DNA of 64,000 bases from an uncultured Oceanisphaera sp. (GTDB lineage: Bacteria; Pseudomonadota; Gammaproteobacteria; Enterobacterales; Aeromonadaceae). The position numbers and the translations under genes were made by a program. The first letter of the stretch is position 1, and each line of letters begins with the position of its first letter. Of the stretch, positions 55,936 to 64,000 are shown in pieces. The DNA lies in the NCBI RefSeq assembly GCF_947495715.1, contig NZ_CANLZU010000019.1, positions 1-64,000 of the forward strand. The letters run 5' to 3'. Under the pieces are notes generated by a model. That model made no database searches and was not told where the DNA came from. It saw only the letters and a program-made list of their open reading frames with translations.

Positions 55936-56598
55936 CTAATGTTCCCAGCGGATATTGTTTTTTATTGTTTTAGCTGGGGTGCCTGCAACAATGGCTTTTT
56001 CTTCTACATCCTTGGTGACGATAGCACCAAACGCGATAATGCTGCCATCGCTGATTCTGACTCCTTTGAGTACGGATGCATTGGCGGCGACCCACACATT
56101 ATTACCGATGTGGATATCCTGAGGATGATTCAATATCTCACCGGTATCGACATCAAATATGGGATGGCCATCATAGGTCATCACACTGATATTACGAGAA
56201 AACATGCAGTGCTCACCAATGGTAAGCTGGGTCTTTTCTCCCTTGGCGGAAAGATAAGCCCCACCAATATCTGTACCCTTTCCGATACGAATGAGGCAGT
56301 TATTACCGACTATCTCTAAAGTGCTGAAGCTGATATTTGCACCGTTCTCAACTTCTACTGTATTGTTTTCACCCCTGATACTGATGACGCAACGCCGGAA
56401 CTTCCCATTACCAAGCACCACGAGACGGTTACCCTTACCTGATAGTTTTATCTTGTTCCATATCAGATAAGAGTCGGGGCCAGTAAATAGATCACTGCCT
56501 TTTTTCTTTATGATATTCAGTAGTCTTAATGTCAGCTTGTTAAGCATGAAGTTGTTCCAATGACTCGGCGAGAAGCTATTTATTTTTCCTGAAAACAT
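55936..56598 (-). CDS. hexapeptide-repeat acyltransferase
   Basis: A 220-aa protein with a left-handed beta-helix: TIGEHCMFSRNISVMTYDGHPIFDVDTGE and HIGNNVWVAANASVLKGVRISDGSIIAFGAIVTKD (in parts), ending in VAGTPAKTIKNNI, is the NodL/CysE-like fold. The catalytic His is in YDGHP. It probably O- or N-acetylates a sugar. ATG 56598 has a strong AAGGGGGAAT before it and overlaps the upstream gene by 23 nt; ATG 56547 is the alternative. Confidence 0.83.
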   Translation of the reverse strand: MFSGKINSFSPSHWNNFMLNKLTLRLLNIIKKKGSDLFTGPDSYLIWNKIKLSGKGNRLVVLGNGKFRRCVISIRGENNTVEVENGANISFSTLEIVGNNCLIRIGKGTDIGGAYLSAKGEKTQLTIGEHCMFSRNISVMTYDGHPIFDVDTGEILNHPQDIHIGNNVWVAANASVLKGVRISDGSIIAFGAIVTKDVEEKAIVAGTPAKTIKNNIRWEH

Positions 56599-58342
56599 AA
56601 TTCCCCCTTATCTTCCGCCACAGGCCGAACACGTCGGTGCGGGGGAAGATGGCGATGCGGCGGATCTGGTAGGGATCTTCGTGCATGGCCAGGGGGCCGC
56701 TGTCGGTGGCTACCGCGAAGGGGTAGTCCAGTTGTTGAGCTAACGCCTTGCTGTCCTGGTTATGACTGCCGAACGGGTAGGCGAACGAAGCCAGCTTCTG
56801 ACCAAGCAGTTGCTCCAATTGTGCCTTGTTTTCGGCAACTTCTTGGCGTTGGGCGTCTTTATCCAGGGTGTTCAGGTGAGGGTGGGTCAGGGTGTGGCCA
56901 CCAAATTCCACCAGACCCGAGTCGGCCATTTCTTTTATCTGCGCCGGACTCATCAGCTCGACCCGCTTTTCCGGGTTGGCCGGGTTTTCCACATCCCAGC
57001 GGTTGAACTGTTCGCCGGTGACCATGTAAATCACCGCCTTGAAGCCGTACTTTTTCAGCAATGGAAACAGCAGTTTGTAGTTGTCTTTGTAGCCATCATC
57101 GACGGTGATGATGATGTATTTCTTGCCAGACTCAAGCCGGCTGGCCATGCCCTGCTCGGCCAGATCGGCGAAGGTCAGGGTTTCATAGCCTAATCGTTTG
57201 AGTAGTTTGAAGTGCTTTTCCAGCATATTGACGTGCATGTAGGTGCCATGTACGCCTTTTTCGCGGTCATCCTCGATGAAGCGGTGATACATGATGATGG
57301 GCACTTCCCGACCCAGCCGGTGTACATATACCGACTGGTAATGCTGTTCCAGCTCATCAGCCACGGCGTTCAGATCATAGCTTGCCTTGACCTGTAGGGC
57401 CAGACCGGAGGCGTCGTAATCTGCCTTCAGGGCATCGGTAATTCGGGCGGGCAGGGCAGTGAAGTCGATATCCAGATCTTTAGGCCCTATGTCGCCGAAA
57501 TTGCTCGCCATGGCAGCGTCGATGTTGTTCGGCGTCACCAAACCGACAGCGTCGGCCTCGCCGATGGCAAACACCGGGCGCTGCATCAGGATGGACTCCA
57601 TGGCCACCCGACCGGCGCCGATCACCAGATCGGAGCTTGCCATCAGACCCGGCACATCCTGCACATAACCCAGAAAATTCACCTGATCGCGAAAACGTTC
57701 AAAGCGCTCGGGAACATCGGAGCCGGAGGCGATCTGTACCCGGTATGTTTCCAGGTCCAGGCACTCGTCCAGCAGCCGGTAGCACAGCTCGCCCTTGGGG
57801 CCGGTGAGCCGACCTATGATGCTGATCACCGGCTGGTCGTTTATCGGCGTCGGTACGGTCCGATACTGGCTGGTATCGATACCGTTTCGGCCGATGGCAA
57901 TCAGCTCGGGTGAAACCCCCAGGCTGCCGATCAGCTGATCCCGCACCGCCTCGCACACCGCCAGTGCCCGGTCGCCGAGGGCATGGAACTTTTTGCGTGA
58001 GGCATGTACCGGCTGGCGGCCATGTACAGTAGTGATCATGGGAGTACCGGTGAGCTTGCAGGCAACATGGCAGCTCCAGCCGGAGGCTCGACTGTGAGCA
58101 TGCACCAGCTGGATGCGGTGTTTTTTGATCAGATAGATCAGATAACCCACATGCCAGAACCGGCGCGGTATGCTGCGCTTGTTGAAACGCAGTTTGAAAT
58201 ACTCACCCTGGTGCGGCTTGGTCAGAGTGTCGGACACATAACTGACCTTGTGTCCGCGCCGGCTGAGTTCGTCGCCCACGGTTGTGGCATAGACTTCCGC
58301 CCCGGTGACTTCCAGCTGGGACAGCGCCATCAATATATTCAT
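56576..58342 (-). CDS. fusion of GT4 glycosyltransferase and polysaccharide deacetylase
   Basis: A 588-aa protein. Residues 1 to about 345 are a GT4-type glycosyltransferase (ILMALSQLEVTGAEVYATTVG, VHAHSRASGW, RNGIDTSQY, ISIIGRLTGPKG, VIGAGRVAMESILMQRPVFA). After a linker, residues from about 350 form a NodB-type deacetylase: PIIMYHRF, ITVDDGYKDNY (Asp-Asp), GGHTLTHPHL (HxxxH zinc site), FAYPFG. One polypeptide thus appears able to add an N-acetylated sugar and then remove its acetyl group. The composition is like the conserved genes, unlike the AT-rich insert beside it. Confidence 0.88.
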   Translation of the reverse strand: MNILMALSQLEVTGAEVYATTVGDELSRRGHKVSYVSDTLTKPHQGEYFKLRFNKRSIPRRFWHVGYLIYLIKKHRIQLVHAHSRASGWSCHVACKLTGTPMITTVHGRQPVHASRKKFHALGDRALAVCEAVRDQLIGSLGVSPELIAIGRNGIDTSQYRTVPTPINDQPVISIIGRLTGPKGELCYRLLDECLDLETYRVQIASGSDVPERFERFRDQVNFLGYVQDVPGLMASSDLVIGAGRVAMESILMQRPVFAIGEADAVGLVTPNNIDAAMASNFGDIGPKDLDIDFTALPARITDALKADYDASGLALQVKASYDLNAVADELEQHYQSVYVHRLGREVPIIMYHRFIEDDREKGVHGTYMHVNMLEKHFKLLKRLGYETLTFADLAEQGMASRLESGKKYIIITVDDGYKDNYKLLFPLLKKYGFKAVIYMVTGEQFNRWDVENPANPEKRVELMSPAQIKEMADSGLVEFGGHTLTHPHLNTLDKDAQRQEVAENKAQLEQLLGQKLASFAYPFGSHNQDSKALAQQLDYPFAVATDSGPLAMHEDPYQIRRIAIFPRTDVFGLWRKIRGNYVFRKNK

Positions 58343-58367
58343 GGAATCTTCCGTTTCGGACCGACGG

Positions 58368-59321
58368 TTACTTATTCAGCCACGCCATGTATTCACTGGT
58401 ACCTTCTGCCACTGTCTTGAACTTGTGCGGGTAACCGGCGGCACGCAGCTTGGTGAGGTCGGCCTGGGTAAAGCTCTGGTAGCGACCCTTCAACTGTTCG
58501 GGGAAGGGGATGTATTCTATCTGGCCCTTGCCGTGGTGCTTGATCACCGCCTCGGCCACGTTCTGGAAGGGTTCGGCCTGGCCGGTACCGCAGTTGAAGA
58601 TGCCGGAGACGCCCGGATTCTGCCAGAACCACAGGTTGACCTGGCAGACATCGCTGACATAGATGAAGTCGCGCATCTGACCGCCGTTGGGGAAACCGTC
58701 ACAACCTTCGAACAGTTTGGGGTTTTCGCCCTTGTGCAGCTGGGTATTGAGGTGGAAGGCCACACTCGACATGCCGCCCTTGTGCTGCTCGCGCGGGCCG
58801 TAGACGTTGAAATACTTGAGGCCCACTACCTGAGAGTTGATCTCGGGCATCAGCTGGCGCACGTACTGGTCGAACAGCTGCTTGGAGTAGCCGTAAACGT
58901 TGAGCGGCTGCTCGTACTGCGGCTCTTCGATGAAGTTGTCGTTGCGCCCGCCGTAGGTGGCGGCGGAAGAGGCATAAATGAAGGGGATTTCCCGCTCCAG
59001 GCAGTAGTGCAGCAAGTCTTTGGAATATTGATAGTTGTTTTCCATCATGAACTTGCCGTCCCACTCGGTGGTGGCCGAGCAGGCGCCTTCATGAAAGATC
59101 ACTTCGATGCCGCCCCATTCCTCGAACTCGTCACCGGAAAAAATGCGCTGAATGAATTCGTCCTTGTCCAGGTAATCGGCGATGGTCAGATCGACCAGGT
59201 TGACGAACTTGGTGCCGTCGGTGAGGTCGTCGACGACCACGACGTCGGTGCGCCCCTGGTCGTTCAGGGTTTTTACCAGATTACTGCCGATAAAGCCGGC
59301 GCCGCCAGTCACAATGATCAT
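58368..59321 (-). CDS. hldD: ADP-L-glycero-D-manno-heptose 6-epimerase
   Basis: A 317-aa SDR enzyme that makes the ADP-L,D-heptose used by the heptosyltransferases. [18 protein letters not shown] opens the NADP-binding domain, and the catalytic YGYSKQLFD (YxxxK, near residue 140) and [22 protein letters not shown] are family marks. ATG 59321 matches the usual start; the frame extends upstream only by 23 codons. It follows a GT4-deacetylase gene by 25 nt downstream of it. Confidence 0.96.
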   Translation of the reverse strand: MIIVTGGAGFIGSNLVKTLNDQGRTDVVVVDDLTDGTKFVNLVDLTIADYLDKDEFIQRIFSGDEFEEWGGIEVIFHEGACSATTEWDGKFMMENNYQYSKDLLHYCLEREIPFIYASSAATYGGRNDNFIEEPQYEQPLNVYGYSKQLFDQYVRQLMPEINSQVVGLKYFNVYGPREQHKGGMSSVAFHLNTQLHKGENPKLFEGCDGFPNGGQMRDFIYVSDVCQVNLWFWQNPGVSGIFNCGTGQAEPFQNVAEAVIKHHGKGQIEYIPFPEQLKGRYQSFTQADLTKLRAAGYPHKFKTVAEGTSEYMAWLNK

Positions 59322-59464
59322 CGCTTTCTGCCTCTTGCTGGCCGGAACCTGTCCGGCTGAACGAAGTAAAGTAAAGTCGAAGTTTACCATGCTTGCCCGG
59401 CAGAAAACTAACCCGTCGGCCTGTGTTACTATTCAGTGATGGTATTGAGCATTTGGTTAACAGG

Positions 59465-60127
59465 ATGAAAACCAAGGATCGTATAGTCGCCGCCGCCCTG
59501 TTGTTGTTTAACGAGCAGGGGGAGTCGAATGTGACCACCAATCATATTGCCGCTCACCTGGGCATCAGTCCCGGTAATCTCTATTACCACTTTCGCAACA
59601 AGAACGACATTATTGGCCGCATTTTTCTGCAATATGCCGATCATCTACGTAAAAGCTTCACTCCCGTGACCGGACCGGCCAATGCCAGTTCCAGCGTCTG
59701 GTTTCATTATCTGGACGCGGTGTTCTACGTGATGTGGGAGTTCCGTTTTTTCTATGCCAACCTCAACGATATTCTGCACCGGGATCCCGAGCTGCATCGA
59801 CAGTATCTGCTGGTGCAGCAGGAGCTGGCAGAGAATCTGCAGGCGCTGTTGCGTGAGTTGAATGCCCAGCAGGTACTGGTGATTCCCGATGAAGAAATCG
59901 CCCCGCTGAGTGAAATTCTGAGAATGGTGGTGTCGTTCTGGGTCAGCTATCAGTCGGCCCAGTCGCTGACGCCGCATATCAGCCAGGCGGTGCTTTATCA
60001 GGGAGTGGCGCGGGTGCTGTTGCTGCTCAAGCCCTACTTTCATCCGGAGAAAGGACTCGAACTGGCAACCTTGTCGGCACATTATCAGGCATTAGCGTCT
60101 CAACCCAGTGATCCCTTTCACAAATAG
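59465..60127 (+). CDS. TetR-family transcriptional regulator
   Basis: A 220-aa regulator. RIVAAALLLFNEQGESNVTTNHIAAHLGISPGNLYYHFRNKNDII (in parts) is the N-terminal helix-turn-helix; the rest is a helical ligand or dimer domain. Regulated genes and effector are unknown. It reads divergently from hldD and precedes kbl-tdh by about 95 nt. ATG 59465 lacks a good ribosome binding site; TTG or earlier starts cannot be ruled out. Confidence 0.85.
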   Translation: MKTKDRIVAAALLLFNEQGESNVTTNHIAAHLGISPGNLYYHFRNKNDIIGRIFLQYADHLRKSFTPVTGPANASSSVWFHYLDAVFYVMWEFRFFYANLNDILHRDPELHRQYLLVQQELAENLQALLRELNAQQVLVIPDEEIAPLSEILRMVVSFWVSYQSAQSLTPHISQAVLYQGVARVLLLLKPYFHPEKGLELATLSAHYQALASQPSDPFHK

Positions 60128-60222
60128 GATAAAGTTTGGAATATGTTATGAGACTTGGGTGTTTAGGTAGTAAAATGATCTGAATTAAACCCAGATAGCC
60201 AGATTGATAGCGGGAGTTCACT

Positions 60223-61413
60223 ATGTCATCGGCATTTTATGCTTATTTATCCGAGCAATTAGCACAAACCAAAGCAGAGGGGCTCTACAAGCAGGAGCGA
60301 GTGATCACCTCGGCCCAGAGTGCCGCCATCGAGGTGGGCAAACAGGAGGTGATCAACTTCTGCGCCAACAACTATCTGGGCCTGGCCAACCATCCCGAGC
60401 TGGTCGAGGCGGCCAAGCAGGGGCTGGACAGCCACGGCTTCGGTATGGCCTCGGTGCGTTTCATCTGCGGTACCCAGGATCTGCACAAACAGCTGGAAGC
60501 CGAGCTGTCCGCCTTTCTGGGCATGGAAGACACCATTCTTTATACCTCCTGTTTCGATGCCAATGCAGGTCTGTTCGAAACTCTGTTGGGCCCGGACGAT
60601 GCCATCATCTCCGACGCCCTCAACCATGCCTCCATCATCGACGGCGTGCGTCTGTGCAAGGCCAAACGCTACCGCTATGCCAACAACGACATGGTCGAGC
60701 TGGAAGCCCGGTTGCAGCAGGCGGACGCCGACGGCGCGCGTTTCAAACTGATTGCCACCGACGGTGTCTTCTCGATGGATGGCGTTATCGCCAACCTCGA
60801 GGCCATCTGTGATCTGGCCGACAAATACAATGCCATGGTGATGGTGGACGACTCCCATGCGGTCGGCTTCGTCGGCGAGCAGGGCCGGGGCACCCCGGAA
60901 TTCTGCGGGGTGATGGACCGGGTCGATATTATCACCGGCACCCTGGGCAAGGCCCTGGGTGGTGCCTCCGGCGGCTATACCTCGGGCAAGAAGGAAGTGA
61001 TCGACTGGTTGCGCCAGCGCTCACGGCCTTACCTGTTCTCCAACTCGGTGGCGCCGGCCATCGTCGCCGCCTCCATCAAGGTGCTGGAAATGCTGAAGAA
61101 CGGCGATAGCCTGCGCAACAAGGTGCGGGAAAACAGTGCCTACTTCCGTGAGCAAATGAGCGCCGCCGGCTTCACCCTGGCGGGCCAGGATCACGCCATT
61201 ATTCCGGTGATGCTGGGCGATGCCGCCCTGGCGGCACAGATGTCCGACCAGCTGCTGGAGCGCGGAATCTATGTGATCGGCTTCTCCTTCCCGGTCGTGC
61301 CCAAGGGTCAGGCCCGTATTCGTACCCAGATGTCGGCGGCCCACAGCCGCGAACAGCTGGACAAGGCCATTGCCGCCTTTACCGAGGTCGGCCGCGAGCT
61401 GGGCATCATTTAA
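60223..61413 (+). CDS. kbl: glycine C-acetyltransferase (2-amino-3-ketobutyrate CoA ligase)
   Basis: A 396-aa PLP enzyme of the alpha-oxoamine synthase family. It splits 2-amino-3-ketobutyrate with CoA into glycine and acetyl-CoA, after Tdh. [24 protein letters not shown] and the PLP lysine in [16 protein letters not shown] are conserved, as is the E. coli Kbl start pattern. GGGAG lies 6 nt before the ATG. tdh follows 13 nt downstream, the standard pair. Confidence 0.97.
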   Translation: MSSAFYAYLSEQLAQTKAEGLYKQERVITSAQSAAIEVGKQEVINFCANNYLGLANHPELVEAAKQGLDSHGFGMASVRFICGTQDLHKQLEAELSAFLGMEDTILYTSCFDANAGLFETLLGPDDAIISDALNHASIIDGVRLCKAKRYRYANNDMVELEARLQQADADGARFKLIATDGVFSMDGVIANLEAICDLADKYNAMVMVDDSHAVGFVGEQGRGTPEFCGVMDRVDIITGTLGKALGGASGGYTSGKKEVIDWLRQRSRPYLFSNSVAPAIVAASIKVLEMLKNGDSLRNKVRENSAYFREQMSAAGFTLAGQDHAIIPVMLGDAALAAQMSDQLLERGIYVIGFSFPVVPKGQARIRTQMSAAHSREQLDKAIAAFTEVGRELGII

Positions 61414-61426
61414 GGAGAGCAGTTTC

Positions 61427-62452
61427 ATGAAAGCACTGGCAAAACTGAAAGCAGAACCCGGCATCTGGATGACCGACGTGCCCGCGCCCGAACTGGGCCA
61501 TAACGATCTGCTGATCAAGATCCGCAAGACCGCCATCTGCGGCACCGACATTCATATCTATAACTGGGACGAATGGTCCCGGAACACCATACCGGTGCCC
61601 ATGGTGGTCGGCCACGAATACGTGGGCGAAGTAGTGGCGGTGGGCCAGGAAGTGCGCGGCTTTGCGGTCGGTGACCGGGTGTCCGGTGAAGGCCATATCA
61701 CCTGTGGCCATTGCCGTAACTGTCGGGCCGGACGCACCCACCTGTGCCGCAACACCGTAGGCGTGGGCGTCAACCGTGAAGGGGCCTTTGCCGAGTATCT
61801 GGTGATTCCGGCCTTCAACGCCTTCAAGCTGCCCGACGAAGTCTCCGACGATCTGGCCTCCATCTTCGACCCTTTCGGCAATGCGGTACACACGGCACTG
61901 TCGTTCGATCTGGTGGGTGAAGATGTGCTGATCACCGGCGCTGGCCCCATCGGCATCATGGCGGCGGCCGTGGCCCGTCATGTGGGTGCCCGTCATGTGG
62001 TGATCACCGACATCAACGAATACCGGCTGGAGCTGGCGCGCAAGATGGGCGTGACCCGGGCCGTTAATGTGGCCACCGACAAACTGGATACCGTGATGGC
62101 CGAGCTGGGCATGACCGAAGGCTTTGATGTGGGTCTGGAAATGTCCGGGGTGCCGGTGGCGTTCAACGACATGCTGGACAAGATGAACCACGGCGGCAAA
62201 ATCGCCATGCTGGGTATTCCTCCGTCCGACATGGCGATTGACTGGACCCAGGTGATTTTCAAGGGGCTGGTGCTGAAGGGCATCTACGGCCGGGAAATGT
62301 TCGAAACCTGGTACAAGATGGCCAGTCTGATCCAGTCCGGTCTGGATCTGAGCCCCATCATAACCCATCATTTCAAGGTCGACGACTTCCAGCAGGGCTT
62401 CGACACCATGCGTTCCGGCCAGTCCGGCAAAGTCATTCTCGACTGGACCTAA
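61427..62452 (+). CDS. tdh: L-threonine 3-dehydrogenase
   Basis: A 341-aa zinc MDR enzyme that oxidises threonine to 2-amino-3-ketobutyrate with NAD. The catalytic zinc ligands [13 protein letters not shown] and GHEYVGEV, the structural zinc loop with [15 protein letters not shown], and the Rossmann [15 protein letters not shown] are intact. It equals the E. coli length. ATG 61427 has AGGAGAGC upstream; the longer frame overlaps kbl. A hairpin follows the stop. Confidence 0.97.
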   Translation: MKALAKLKAEPGIWMTDVPAPELGHNDLLIKIRKTAICGTDIHIYNWDEWSRNTIPVPMVVGHEYVGEVVAVGQEVRGFAVGDRVSGEGHITCGHCRNCRAGRTHLCRNTVGVGVNREGAFAEYLVIPAFNAFKLPDEVSDDLASIFDPFGNAVHTALSFDLVGEDVLITGAGPIGIMAAAVARHVGARHVVITDINEYRLELARKMGVTRAVNVATDKLDTVMAELGMTEGFDVGLEMSGVPVAFNDMLDKMNHGGKIAMLGIPPSDMAIDWTQVIFKGLVLKGIYGREMFETWYKMASLIQSGLDLSPIITHHFKVDDFQQGFDTMRSGQSGKVILDWT

Positions 62453-62465
62453 GGTTCCGCTCCGG

Positions 62466-62492
62466 GGATGGGCGCCATACCGGCGCTCATCC
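62466..62492 (+). terminator. stem-loop behind tdh
   Basis: GGATGGGCGCC (62466-62476) and GGCGCTCATCC (62482-62492) pair over 11 bp with one G-T. The sequence after it is only mildly T-rich, so termination is probable but not certain. Confidence 0.6.
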
Positions 62493-62639
62493 TCGATATT
62501 CCTCCAGATATTCTTCCCCCCTCAATCCTTTATATCAGCCTGCACCCTGATCTTCGATAATTCGACCTGGGGTTGGTTGCACATTCATACCAACCTGTAA
62601 AATTAATTGGTTTGTTTAGCTGCCCTTTAAAGGTCGAAC

Positions 62640-62733
62640 GAAGGGTCAACTCCGCCGACACGCTGAACCGCATCCCTGCGACGCTCAGCACATGACGTCC
62701 TGTCATGTGATGGTCGCTGGAGTAGAACCCTTC
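62640..62733 (-). repeat. dispersed GGA-hairpin element, copy 6
   Basis: The outer arms GAAGGGTCAACTCCGCCGAC and GTCGCTGGAGTAGAACCC-type right arm pair. On the minus strand hairpin 1 (62689-62709) is CACATGAC/GTCATGTG with loop AGGAC, and hairpin 2 (62669-62680) is CGCA/TGCG with loop GGGA; the linker is CTGAGCGT. The 5' extension with GGCAACAGGCGGCTCCGCAG (62750-62780) matches copies 2 and 5. The 657-nt gap between tdh and the Liv-type gene holds this copy and copy 7, and I see no gene in it. Confidence 0.82.
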
Positions 62734-62827
62734 ATCCGCCCCTCTGCTGCGGAGCCGCCTGTTGCCTCTTCTTGAACACCGAGTGGTCCGCAGGCATCTC
62801 CTATAGACGACGCCGATGCATCAGGGA

Positions 62828-62926
62828 GGACAAAGGGATCTGCTCCGCCAACCTTCTGTTTCATGGATGAAACAGAGAGCGTACAAGGAGGTATTCATAG
62901 CGAGTTGGCGGAGCGGGCGCTTTGGC
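62828..62926 (+). repeat. dispersed GGA-hairpin element, copy 7
   Basis: The outer arms (62828-62852 with 62904-62926) pair: GCTCCGCCAAC with GTTGGCGGAGC in the inner part. Hairpin 1 (62856-62875) is CTGTTTCAT/ATGAAACAG, presenting ATGGAT. Hairpin 2 (62882-62893) is TAC/GTA with loop AAGGAG. The linker is AGAGCG. It is nearly the same as copy 1 and stands head-to-head with copy 6, as copies 2 and 3 do. Confidence 0.83.
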
Positions 62927-63109
62927 CGAAGTATCGCATCTGCTGAAAGCCGGCTCCGATCCGCGCCCTGCTTCACAATCCTTGGATTTAGGTTATAACT
63001 GGTGTCATGCGGAGCACTTTTTCGCTTGTTAAAGTGGCACACTCGGGTTAGAAAAAGAGCAGGCCGGAGCATTTTCGGCGCACGAACTCAATGGACAGAG
63101 GGAAGCGGA

Positions 63110-64000
63110 ATGATCACATGGAACAAGAAAGCGGTGGCGGCGGCCGTCTCGGTGGCCCTGGGTTATGGCGCCGTGTTTGCCGCCTCGGCGGAAACGGTCA
63201 AGGTAGCCATCGCCGGCCCGGTCACCGGGGCCGTGGCCCAATATGGTGACATGCAGTTTACCGGTGGCCGCATGGCGGTCGAAATGCTCAACAAATCCGG
63301 CACGCTGGGTGACTATACCCTGGAAGCGGTGGAATACGACGACGCCTGTGACCCCAAGCAGGCGGTGGCGGTGGCCAACCGGGTGGTCAACGATGGCGTG
63401 CAGTTTGTGGTGGGTCATCTGTGCTCCGACAGCACCCTGCCGGCCTCGGATGTGTATGACGACGAAGGCATTCTGATGATTACCCCGGCCTCCACCAACC
63501 CGGTCATTACCGAACGGGATCTGGAATTCGTGATGCGTACCATCGGCCTCGACAGCGATCAGGGGCCTACCGCCGCCCATTTTATTATCGAACAGGTCAA
63601 GCCCGAGCGCATCGCGGTGATCCACGACAAGAAGCAATACGGTGAGGGTTTGGCGTCCAGCGTGCGTGATGCCCTGAAGGACGCCGGTGTCGAGGTGGTG
63701 GCCTACGAGGGGATCACCTCGGGCGACAAGGACTTCTCGACCCTGATTGCCAAGCTGCAGCGCGACAAGGTCGATTTCGTTTATTACGGCGGCTATCACC
63801 CGGAGCTGGGGCTGATACTGCGCCAGTCGGCCGAAAAAGGCTTTGATGCCCGCTTCATGGGCCCCGAAGGCGTCGGTCACAAGGATATTACCTCCATTGC
63901 CGGTGATGCCTCCGAAGGCCTGCTGGTCACCCTGCCCAAAAAGTACGATCTGGATCCGGCCAACGCCACCGTAGTGCAGGCGATTCAGGCCAAGGGTGAA
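63110..64000 (+). CDS. branched-chain amino-acid ABC transporter binding protein, cut by window end
   Basis: The frame is open from ATG 63110 (GGAAGCGGA upstream) to the last base, 297 codons. The signal peptide [20 protein letters not shown] is followed by the mature start [20 protein letters not shown], typical of LivJ/Liv[41 protein letters not shown] and [18 protein letters not shown] follow in order. It is a periplasmic type I binding protein, probably for leucine, isoleucine and valine; permease and ATPase genes should lie beyond the window. Confidence 0.93.
   Translation, partial: MITWNKKAVAAAVSVALGYGAVFAASAETVKVAIAGPVTGAVAQYGDMQFTGGRMAVEMLNKSGTLGDYTLEAVEYDDACDPKQAVAVANRVVNDGVQFVVGHLCSDSTLPASDVYDDEGILMITPASTNPVITERDLEFVMRTIGLDSDQGPTAAHFIIEQVKPERIAVIHDKKQYGEGLASSVRDALKDAGVEVVAYEGITSGDKDFSTLIAKLQRDKVDFVYYGGYHPELGLILRQSAEKGFDARFMGPEGVGHKDITSIAGDASEGLLVTLPKKYDLDPANATVVQAIQAKGE

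Overview
The window is chromosomal DNA of a fairly GC-rich gammaproteobacterium. Gene content and order (coaBC-dut-slmA opposite radC-rpmB-rpmG-mutM-coaD; gmk-rpoZ-spoT; rph next to pyrE; kdkA, waaA, waaF and a WavE protein in the LPS-core locus) fit the Vibrio/Aeromonas side of the class. A marine member of the Aeromonadales (Oceanimonas or Oceanisphaera type) is my best guess; this is an inference from gene content, not a database result. Most of the window is housekeeping. No tRNA, rRNA, CRISPR array, prophage or intact insertion sequence was found.

Layout. 1-6.5 kb: an AT-rich pentapeptide-repeat gene, glutathione reductase, oligopeptidase A with rsmJ, and a metallo-beta-lactamase-fold sulfur-type hydrolase behind a palindromic operator. 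6.8-11.4 kb: two convergent chemoreceptors and a YeiR-type zinc GTPase behind a near-perfect Zur box. 11.7-20.3 kb: acuI, an EamA-family exporter, a probable structured non-coding RNA, a LysR regulator, universal stress protein, a potassium channel, a methyltransferase, a flavoprotein and an aldo/keto reductase. 20.6-24.2 kb: a DctP-type binding protein translationally coupled to a GGEEF diguanylate cyclase. 24.2-28.6 kb: murQ and anmK (cell-wall recycling), a small lipoprotein, an EVE protein, and pldB. 28.8-32.6 kb: spoT, rpoZ, gmk. 32.6-43.2 kb: an orphan sugar transferase, yicC, rph, pyrE, mscS, slmA, dut, coaBC, radC, rpmB, rpmG, mutM, coaD. 43.2-59.3 kb: the LPS core locus (three GT9 heptosyltransferase-family genes, waaE, kdkA, waaA, hldD) with visibly AT-richer inserts: an acyltransferase with a C-terminal SGNH-like part (46.9-49.0 kb) and a gene set with WavE, two nucleotidyltransferase-like proteins, a kinase-like domain, a HAD phosphatase, a sugar transferase and a hexapeptide acyltransferase (51.4-56.6 kb). 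59.4-64 kb: a TetR-type regulator, the threonine-degradation pair kbl-tdh, a repeat-rich gap, and the start of a Liv-type amino-acid binding protein cut by the window end.

Two things stand out as possibly undescribed. First, a minus-strand RNA of about 320 nt (13697-14016) has its own promoter, a long-range closing helix, a series of short hairpins with GNRA-type loops, three copies of the same 7-mer, and an intrinsic terminator; it resembles none of the large bacterial RNAs I know. Second, seven copies of a dispersed intergenic element share one architecture: an outer helix around two hairpins. The stems differ in sequence but stay paired, while all fourteen loops keep GGA, the core of the CsrA/RsmA recognition site. 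Two of the sites are head-to-head pairs.
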